DNA of 37,971 nucleotides from Paludibacteraceae bacterium (lineage in GTDB: Bacteria; Bacteroidota; Bacteroidia; Bacteroidales; Paludibacteraceae): NCBI GenBank assembly GCA_017646805.1, contig JAGCLW010000013.1:1-37971 (forward strand), given 5' to 3'. How positions within the stretch are numbered: position 1 is the first letter of the stretch; every line of letters starts with the position of its first letter. Shown one piece after another: positions 1 through 7,334 of the stretch. The notes beneath the pieces are model-generated. The model saw only the letters and a program-made list of their open reading frames with translations. It was not told where the DNA came from and searched no databases. The translations under genes were made by a program, and so were the position numbers.

Positions 1-3000
1 CCTCTTTCACACTGAAGCGTGTATGATCTACTATCTTAGCATCATTCTCATTAAAGATAACATAACACTCTCCATCTCTGCCTCCATAATAATGAATACC
101 AACAAAACCTGCTCTACTAAGGAACTCTGATGATGCTTTTGATGACATGTTTGCACCAAGCGGACTAGACAAATCACTATAAAATTTGCGGAATGTATAT
201 TCTTCACTCCCTTGTTCATTCTTTTCTTTTGCATAAGACAATAATCCACCAAGTCCAGCATGTTCTTTATCGTTCTGCTCTTTGAGCATAGTAATCTGCT
301 TAGAAGTTAAAGGTTTGTCTTCTTCCAAATAGTTGCTACCCGTATTATCCGGTATCTCTACTTCATAATGGTGTGCCGAATCCTGCTCTTGTTTATACTT
401 TATTTTTGACGGAGTTGTATATGGCAATTGCTCCAAAAATGAAATAACCTTTTCTGTAATTTTTATCTCATTCTCTAATCTCGCAATTTGTTCATCATAA
501 CGTTCAGTTATTTCTTTTACCTCTGTCGCATCCGTAGCCTTTCTCAAATGATATCCTTTAGCAATTCCTGCAAGGTTAAGTTGATGTTCATTATATTCAA
601 GCCTTCTTTTATTATAAGCCAATGCCTTATCCGAATTTCCATAAGAATTAATCTCGCCCATTACGTGCATTGCTACATTCCCCTCACTATCTTCACTCGA
701 AGATTGCCCAAATTCATACCACTTGCTCGTACCAAACTTAACCTTTCTTATTTGCTTTCTACGTATATCCCCATAATGTCTCAAATCATTAACACTAAAA
801 TAACTACCATATCCATGTACCTGTGCTCCCTCTCCTTTACCCATAAAGCGGTGGTCGAAACCAAGTCTCTCGCCTGTCTCAGGATCTACAAAACTTCCAT
901 CTGCTCTCTTCAACAAATACGGACTATTATGATTTACCTTTATGCTATATCTCAACACATCATCTATAGTCGTATTCTTTGGTGTTATCTCCTCTTGTTT
1001 TGATATTTCAAACATTTGTGGTATCTTTGCATCAGAAAGGATTGCACCAGAGTACGTTTCGGACGTAGGGAGTAGGGATTTCAATTCCATAACTCGCTGA
1101 GTTGCGTCCTTTTTTGTTTTGTAATAAGTCTTAGTTGTCAAATTGCCTTTTCTATCTGCATATATTTCCAACAGATTATACGACCCGTTAGAACTATCCA
1201 TTAAGAAATAAAACAATTTTCGTTTGCTTTTAGGCTCTTCCCCATAAATAACCTTTGTCGGAAACGAAATAACATCTACCATTCTGCCAATATCATGTCT
1301 TGTCAGCGGCATATTATTACCCTTATCCTTTTCATTCTCTCCATAATGATTATTATAGATATGTACCAAATCCGATGGGTTCAACACAAAATCAACATCA
1401 TCTTTCAATTCTATGCCTGATATGCTCTCTAAATATTCCTTACCCTCTTTCGTGAGTTTCCCAATTGATTTAGGTTTGCCCGTCATATCTCCCGATACGG
1501 CTCTATCAAACATATTCTCTATATCTCTCGACACACTGAATCGTCTCCGCTCATCTTCAATCTTATTATCCGCAAACTTATTCACCTTTTCCTTATTCAC
1601 ACTCTCCTCTGCCGTAACCAATGGATCTAAATTGCGTTTCATCTTCTCATAATTATGTCTTGAATTATACAGCAACTTCGCAACCGCTACTTCCGGTGCA
1701 TTAAACTTAAACACCTTATCCAAAACAAAATCAACCATCTTTCGCCACACACTCTTATCCTTTCCTTCAAACGCAAACGCATTCCACAATCCCCATTCCG
1801 CCAAATGAGCCACATACTCCTCTGCCGCATCCGTCTTCACTCTATCTACATCAACCCCATGTCGCTTCAACGATTCTTCCAATCCAATTTCTCCCGCAGA
1901 CATATAGATAGATGCTATCTTCTGCGGTGAAACATTTAGATTATATCGCAACGCATAATCCAAAAAATAAGACTTATCCTCAGGTCGCATCATGTCCCAT
2001 ATCTCTTTTATCTTCGTCTCATAGCCTTTTTCATCTCCCTTATACAACTCGCTCAATCCCTTATGCCCTACAACCTCATGCATCACCGATTCTCTCAACA
2101 ATGTCGCTGTCTCTACATTAGGCATATAAACATAAACCTCTCCACTATTCACATTTATCCATGCTCTCACTCCTCCTCCTCCTTTCTCTATCGCCTCTTT
2201 CGCTCTCTTCTCCGTCTCAGGCAACTCCGACACATCTTGTATCGCATGAATCTCAACTCCCAACTCTTCCGACAATTGTGCAATCTCTTCCCTCTTCTCT
2301 TCCTCCGTCAAGCGTACAACCCAATGCTTATTGCTCAAATCTATTTCTCCCTTTTCTCCTGATTCGCTTTGTGCCACAGCCATTGCATTACTGAAAAGCA
2401 CATCACTTGATACTTCTCCTCCTTCGTCCCCTGCTCCAACATTTTCAGGTGATGTGGAAGATAAAGATTGTGTTCCTTGCAATACTTCACTGCCATCATA
2501 AAATTTCTCGTTCTTACTTTGAGGTCTTTCTCGGTGCAATACTTCACTGCCATTGCCCTCACTTCTGCTTTCTCTTGTGGTGTCATAATTTTTATTATTT
2601 TGTTCTTGATAATATTCGTCTGCTAAGATACTATTATATTCTTCCTCATCAAAATTTCTATCTTTTTCAATCACATCAATCCAATATTGCTCATAATAAG
2701 CCCTCATATCATCATAACTATCAAAATGTTGTTCCCGAGCCCATTCATCCGCATAAAATTCTTCATAACCAATGTACCTTTGCAACCTTTCTTCCTTAAC
2801 ACGTCTTGCATACGAAAGAGGATTCCCATAACCTAAAATCTCAACAATTAAATTACGAACATCAATTTGGTCTCCTTTAAATCCATGAGCCAAAAGTTCT
2901 TGATAATAATTCTCAAAAATAAATTCACTCGCTCCCTCTATTGACATTCCTCCTTTATCTTTCCCGGCAAGAATCCCAAATAACTTTCTTTTCTCTGCTA

Positions 3001-4174
3001 ATCCACCTCCAATTTCTTTATGAAAACTCTCTGGCGTTATTCTAATACCTTTTTTACCTCCAAACAATTTGGCAACATACTCCATATAAGTTTCACCTTC
3101 AAGAAATCCAAGACCTTCACCTGTAATAGGAGGTAACATTTTATCAACAATCTCTCTTGCTCTTCTTATATCCTTTTTCTTCTCCCCTTTAACAGAAAAT
3201 CTTTTATCCTGATTCACAGAGTTTGGAGATGCATCATTGTCTCCATTCTCAAGAGTTTCTTCGGTATAGGTTGGCTCTTGGATTTCGCCACCATTTTCTG
3301 CAATTTCGCCACTTTTTTGCGTATTCTCTTGCGAATTAGAAACAGAGTTTCTATCTTTGTCCAAAGAAGAAGTGCTTTGAGGAGTTATTCCCGAGCCCTT
3401 TGTAGCAGTCTCGGCTTTATTTGACTGCTCATAGTCCAAACCTTGCCTTTCAGCCGAAGAGGTAGTCACATCTTTCGGAGTGTGCCAAATGACACTTCCT
3501 TCTTCCAAAAGTCGCAATATCTTGTTGCGGCTTTTTTCTTGACTTGAAACTACAACTTCCCTTCCGTCTTTGCTAACAGTAATAGAGGTAAAATAGTAAA
3601 AACGAGATCCATCTGCTTTCTTAAAAGAGCGAACAAAGATATATGATGATGCTCTTTCGGTTGTATCTCCTTCTTTGGCTTCGCTTGCTTCCTCTATAAT
3701 GGCATGTGGATTTTCAAGAGTAGGTTTAATCATTCCCAATTTACCCTCTCTGCCTTGACGCATAAGTTTAGCAAATTGGTTTTCTCCCATTTTAACATCA
3801 CCAATAGGAGTATTGATTATTCCATTCTCACCAAAGAGAGCATCCCAATTCTCTATATTCAAATCAACTTCTGGTGCTACTTCTGCCGAGTTCTCCATTT
3901 CTGCAACGAAGTTCTGTGCTTCTTCTTTTGTTAATGAACGACCAATGTTTCCAACCTCTTGCCCTTTGCCACTATCTGTCTTGACATTATCTGTCAAATT
4001 GTCGCTTGCCTCTTGTTCCACCACTTGCGTTTGCATGTTTGCTCTTCTCTCCATCTCCTCTTGCACCTTCTTCCAGCGATCAAGCTCCGCTTGTGCTTGT
4101 GCTTTCTCTTCGTTAATCGCTTGCAATTCAGCAAGACGCTTTGCCTTTTCTCCACTCTTTGGCTTCGCCTGTCT
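1..4174 (-). CDS. Giant multidomain polyvalent protein, partial at both ends
   Basis: One reading frame runs without a stop from 4174 to the left edge. Residues are counted from the first in-frame ATG at 4054. Seen in order: a K/E/A/Q-rich helical stretch (4174-4040), a PBECR-like nuclease domain (about 79-195), a low-complexity linker, an unrecognised domain (about 290-500), a Ser/Gly/Glu linker with two GSEVL copies, an HEVVGH motif (659-664), a second PBECR-like domain (about 870-1030) and a GEGAQ domain (about 1045-1345). R[FY]S[VI] recurs at 285, 838, 1035 and 1346. This architecture matches the polyvalent proteins of phages, plasmids and conjugative elements, which are thought to enter the recipient with the DNA and act on host or competitor targets. 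The frame stays open for 40 codons upstream of 4054 with coding-like, coiled-coil composition, then meets TGA at 4177-4175. I therefore think the N-terminus is missing. Codons such as GAG, AAG, GCG and TTG are commoner than in the chromosomal genes to the right. The domain assignments come from memory of the families, not a search. Confidence 0.85.
20..940 (-). other. GEGAQ-type domain of the polyvalent protein
   Basis: This domain contains DHRFMGKGEGAQVHGYGSYF (codons from 862), a long insert with a coiled coil, and a closing part with SRAGFVGIHYYGGRDGECYV followed by IFNENDAKI. Both signatures recur in a widespread polyvalent-protein domain: G-x-GEGAQ-x-x-G-x-G-x-YF at the front and G-x-x-GI-x-Y...YVIF-(D/N)-E-N at the back. 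It has been compared with ADP-ribosyltransferase-like folds. I am sure of the family resemblance and unsure of the activity. Confidence 0.6.
965..1450 (-). other. PBECR3-like nuclease domain 2 of the polyvalent protein
   Basis: The order is FVLNPSDLVHIYNNHYGEN, MPLTRHDIGRMVDVISFP, then KLFYFLMDSSNGSYNLLEIY and KTYYKTKKDATQRV. This fits the 'His-containing helix, then T-x-x-D-I-x-x-hydrophobic-P, then beta sheet ending in K(T)-x-Y' pattern I associate with PBECR3-type nucleases in polyvalent and MuF toxins. The His residues in HIYNNHYG are candidate catalytic residues. Confidence 0.55.
1700..2340 (-). other. HEVVGH metallopeptidase-like domain of the polyvalent protein
   Basis: The motif HEVVGHKGLSELYK (HEVVGH codons 2080-2063) fits the HExxH zinc site of zincin peptidases. 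It follows a beta-rich stretch ending in YMPNVETATLLRESVM, and a helical EEYVAHLAEWGLWNAF segment lies downstream. The arrangement resembles the MPTase-PolyVal families. A third zinc ligand cannot be assigned with certainty; the E in AAEEYVAH is a candidate. A plausible role is cleavage of the polyprotein itself or of host proteins (inference). Confidence 0.6.
2478..2553. repeat. 19-bp direct repeat in the polyvalent gene linker
   Basis: TGCAATACTTCACTGCCAT occurs at 2478-2496 and again at 2535-2553, 57 bp apart (a multiple of three). In the main minus-strand frame the copies encode DGSEVLQ and NGSEVLH. In an overlapping minus frame they encode MAVKYC twice. This is a short in-frame duplication inside a linker. 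Confidence 0.85.
3470..3820 (-). other. PBECR-like nuclease domain 1 of the polyvalent protein
   Basis: Residues about 79-195 of the polyvalent protein read like a compact alpha+beta domain with the stretches NQFAKLMRQGREGKLGMIKP, SSYIFVRSFKKADG and YYFTSITVSKDGREVVVSS. This matches my recollection of the Phage-Barnase-EndoU-ColicinE5/D-RelE-like (PBECR) families found in polyvalent proteins. These are predicted RNases; activity is inferred, not shown. Confidence 0.5.
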
Positions 4175-4218
4175 TCAAAATTTGAATAAAAAAAATAGTT
4201 CTCTCAAAAAAATGTTTC

Positions 4219-4226
4219 TATCTTTG
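4219..4226 (+). promoter_or_regulatory. Bacteroidetes -7 box for the 4263 operon
   Basis: TATCTTTG matches the TAnnTTTG -7 consensus. It lies 37 nt upstream of the ATG at 4263. No good TTTG sits 19 nt further upstream. Confidence 0.6.
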
Positions 4227-4262
4227 TCTGATTAAAAAATTTAAAAAAAAACACAAAAGCAA

Positions 4263-6407
4263 ATGAATTTTCTTTCAAAAGTAAAATACGTTTTTCTAAC
4301 TTGCTTAACAACAAGTTATCTGAATGCTCAAATTTCATCTTTAGATGAAGTTGTCAATCAAACATTTTGTGATCAATCGGCAAAGAAAACGATGATGCCC
4401 GATGGAAAAAGTTTTGCCATACAAAACAATTCTCGCATTCTTCAGATTGATATTGCCACGGGAAAAGAAATCGCCGTTTTGTTTGATGAAAACACAGTGA
4501 AAGGCGAAAAAATAAAATCCGTTGACGATTTTGAAATTTGCCAACAAGGGAAACAAATGTTGATTTTGACCAAAGAAGAAAAAATTGGGAAATTATCAAA
4601 AAAAGGACATTATTTCGTGTACGACATACAACGCAAACGTGCACAAAAATTGATGGACACAACAGCTTTGCAACGCGATCCTGTATTTTCTCCCAATGGA
4701 CGAAATATCATTTTTGCCATTGAAAACAATCTTTTCTTGAAAAAATTGGATTACGACGGAATTGTCATTCCAATAACAAAAGAACAAAAACAAACCAAGT
4801 TGTATCATGGCGTGACCGATTTGATGTACGAAGAAGAATTTGACATATCCAACCTTATGGCTTGGTCTTCTGACAATCGTTTTTTTGCATTTGTAACGTT
4901 GGATTGTAGCAATGTTCAGCAATATAGCATTGTCAATCGAACTCAATTCACAACGGCAAACAAAACCATTGACCTTAATCCTCAAATAGAATCCTTCCCT
5001 TATCCTCGTTTGGGTCGAGAAATTGAAACCTACACGCTAAACGTGTACGATTCTTACTACAAAACCATCAAAAAAGTTGACTTACCAAAAGACGACACCG
5101 AATACATTCCTCGCATTACGTGGACTTCCGATCCCGAAACATTTGCAGTCTTTACACTCAACAAACAACAAAAAATCATGCGAATGTATCAAATCAATTG
5201 CAAATCGCAACTTTTCAATCTTTTGTACGAAGAAAGAGAAGAGCAATGGTTTAATTACAAATCATTAAAACATATCCACTTTTTGCCGGACAACAAATTC
5301 ACTTTATTAAGCGAAAGAGACGGATTTCGACATCTCTATTTGTACAACGCAAACGGAATTTTGAATCATCAAATAACAAATGGAAATTTTGATGTGACTG
5401 ACGTGTATGGAGTTGATACGCTAAGAAACATCATTTATTATCAAGCGGCAAAAAAGAATTGTCTTAACCGAGAAATTTACGCCTACGATTTGAATAAAAA
5501 CAAAGAAACAATCATACAAGAAGAAAATGGTTGGAACACAGCTGTTTTCTCTGCCGATTTTTCATTTTATGAACATCAATATTCTTCTCTAAACAAACCA
5601 ACAAGCTACAATTGGTTCAATGCAAAAAACAAACAAATTCGCACATCTGACGAAAATGCGGTTTTGACAGAAAAAATAGAAAAAAAATATCTGAAAGATT
5701 TTTTTTCGATCAAAAACGAAACCGGCGACTCCCTATTTGCTTGGATAATGAAACCAAAAAATTTTGATCCAAACAAAAAATATCCTGTCGTGGTGAAAAT
5801 TCATGGAGCTCCCGAAACTCAAATCGTCAAAAACAAATTTGAATTGAATTGGGAAGCCATTTTCTACGATCAAGGAATCATCGTCGTTAGCCTTGATGTA
5901 CACGGAAGTGAAGGACGAGGGAAAAATTGGAGAAAAAGCGAATTTGGACAACTCGGATTACTCGGCATTAAAGACATCAACACAATGGTAAAACATCTTA
6001 AATCATTGTCTTTCGTAGAAAAAAACAACCTTTCCATCATCGGAGAAAATTACGGAGGATTTCTTGCTCTTATGGCAATGACAACCGGAAATCCAACTTG
6101 GAAAACCGGAATCGCCATTGCTCCGATAACCGATTGGCAACTTTACTCTTCCGCATACGGAGATCGTCTTCTAAATTTTAAAGCAAAAGATATATCCATA
6201 CTAAACCGAAGTAAAAATTTGAACGGAAATTTATTACTCATTCATAATTCAACAAACAAAAACATTCACATCGAACACACTTTATCTCTTTCCGAATCGT
6301 TAATCAACGCAGACAAAGATTTTGATGTCCGAATTTATCACGAACAAGAAAATAAAATTCCTTTGCGTGATTTACTAAAACGCATGTTAAAAACCATCAA
6401 ACAATAA
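4263..6407 (+). CDS. DPP IV-like (S9B family) protein with all triad residues replaced
   Basis: A 714-residue protein with a signal peptide (residues 1-22, ending LNA-Q), an N-terminal beta-propeller region and a C-terminal alpha/beta-hydrolase domain, the normal length and layout of bacterial dipeptidyl peptidase IV. The propeller keeps the paired Glu that hold the substrate amino terminus (YEEEF, near residue 192). The nucleophile motif GWSYGG has become GENYGG (Asn596). The HGxADDN motif has become HNSTNKN (Asn665 in the Asp position). The catalytic His position in the final YxxxxxHxI motif is Asn697. The oxyanion Tyr (human Tyr547) is His514. The frame is intact and not decaying, so this looks like a pseudoenzyme that may bind peptides or a partner, as mammalian DPP6/DPP10 do. 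It is the first gene of a six-gene run, 4 nt before the ROK kinase, with its own promoter at 4219. Confidence 0.85.
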   Translation: MNFLSKVKYVFLTCLTTSYLNAQISSLDEVVNQTFCDQSAKKTMMPDGKSFAIQNNSRILQIDIATGKEIAVLFDENTVKGEKIKSVDDFEICQQGKQMLILTKEEKIGKLSKKGHYFVYDIQRKRAQKLMDTTALQRDPVFSPNGRNIIFAIENNLFLKKLDYDGIVIPITKEQKQTKLYHGVTDLMYEEEFDISNLMAWSSDNRFFAFVTLDCSNVQQYSIVNRTQFTTANKTIDLNPQIESFPYPRLGREIETYTLNVYDSYYKTIKKVDLPKDDTEYIPRITWTSDPETFAVFTLNKQQKIMRMYQINCKSQLFNLLYEEREEQWFNYKSLKHIHFLPDNKFTLLSERDGFRHLYLYNANGILNHQITNGNFDVTDVYGVDTLRNIIYYQAAKKNCLNREIYAYDLNKNKETIIQEENGWNTAVFSADFSFYEHQYSSLNKPTSYNWFNAKNKQIRTSDENAVLTEKIEKKYLKDFFSIKNETGDSLFAWIMKPKNFDPNKKYPVVVKIHGAPETQIVKNKFELNWEAIFYDQGIIVVSLDVHGSEGRGKNWRKSEFGQLGLLGIKDINTMVKHLKSLSFVEKNNLSIIGENYGGFLALMAMTTGNPTWKTGIAIAPITDWQLYSSAYGDRLLNFKAKDISILNRSKNLNGNLLLIHNSTNKNIHIEHTLSLSESLINADKDFDVRIYHEQENKIPLRDLLKRMLKTIKQ

Positions 6408-6411
6408 AATC

Positions 6412-7323
6412 ATGAAAATCGGAATTGACATGGGCGGTACAACCACAAAAATCGGAATTGTATCGACAGAAGGAAAAATTCTTTATCAAACAAATATTCC
6501 TACGCCATTCTATCCAGACATTGACGATTTTATCGACGCTCTCTACGACGCAACAATTCCTATGATAGAAAAAGTAGGATTTGAAAATATCGAAAGCATT
6601 GGAGCCGGTTGCCCCAACGGCAATTTCTACAAAGGAACTATCGAACATGCAGCCAATTTGCCATGGAAAGGAATCGTTCCTTTTGCCGAAAAAATCAGCA
6701 ACAAATTTTCCGGAATCCCTTGTCGATTGACCAACGACGCAAACGCCGCCGCATTGGGAGAAATGAAATACGGCGTTGCCCAAAACATGAAAAATTTCAT
6801 CATGATCACGCTCGGAACCGGTGTCGGAAGCGGAATTGTCATTGATGGAAAACTCGTTTACGGGCACGACGGTTTTGCCGGAGAATTAGGACATGTCAAA
6901 ATCGTAAGAGGAACAGAAGGAAGACGTTGTGGCTGTGGGCAAACCGGTTGTTTAGAAACCTATTGCTCGGCAACGGGAGTTGTTCGTTCGTTTATCGAAC
7001 TTTCATGGAAAAATCAAAACACCAACACAATTACTTCAAAAGACATATTCCTACTTGCTCAAAAAGGCGATCCAACAGCCATCGAAGTATTTCGTAGAAC
7101 CGGAGAACTTTTAGGACAAGCATTCGCCGATTTCGTTTGTTTCTCGGCACCGGAAGCCATCATTCTTTTCGGAGGATTAGCTCGCTCCGGAGACCTTCTC
7201 ATCAAACCAATACAACAATCCATGGAAGAAAATCTACTTCCTCAATGGAAAGGAAAAATCAAAATTCTCACATCTAAATTAAACGAAAGTGACGCCGCCA
7301 TTATCGGAGCCAGCGAAATATAA
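6412..7323 (+). CDS. ROK family sugar kinase (glucokinase-like)
   Basis: A 303-residue cytoplasmic kinase. The N-terminal phosphate-binding motif is IDMGGTTTKIG. LTNDANAAALGE carries the likely catalytic Asp. GELGHVKI and CGCGQTGCLE (C173, C175, C180) form the ROK zinc site. ROK kinases phosphorylate glucose, fructose or amino sugars with ATP, and the length is normal for glucokinases. It starts 4 nt after the DPP IV-like gene and ends 11 nt before murF-alr, so it is almost certainly cotranscribed. The exact sugar cannot be read from the sequence; glucose is most likely. Confidence 0.85.
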   Translation: MKIGIDMGGTTTKIGIVSTEGKILYQTNIPTPFYPDIDDFIDALYDATIPMIEKVGFENIESIGAGCPNGNFYKGTIEHAANLPWKGIVPFAEKISNKFSGIPCRLTNDANAAALGEMKYGVAQNMKNFIMITLGTGVGSGIVIDGKLVYGHDGFAGELGHVKIVRGTEGRRCGCGQTGCLETYCSATGVVRSFIELSWKNQNTNTITSKDIFLLAQKGDPTAIEVFRRTGELLGQAFADFVCFSAPEAIILFGGLARSGDLLIKPIQQSMEENLLPQWKGKIKILTSKLNESDAAIIGASEI

Positions 7324-7334
7324 ACAAAAGAAAC

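Noticed and set aside
488..1003. Plus-strand ORF of 171 codons opposite the polyvalent gene
   Set aside because: Antisense shadow: low-complexity peptide, and the opposite strand is an unbroken coding frame with family motifs.
3813..4235. Plus-strand ORF of 140 codons
   Set aside because: Mirror of the polyvalent frame. It crosses the boundary and has no recognisable domain.
6397..6867. Minus-strand ORF of 156 codons
   Set aside because: Antisense to the ROK kinase, whose motifs are intact on the plus strand.
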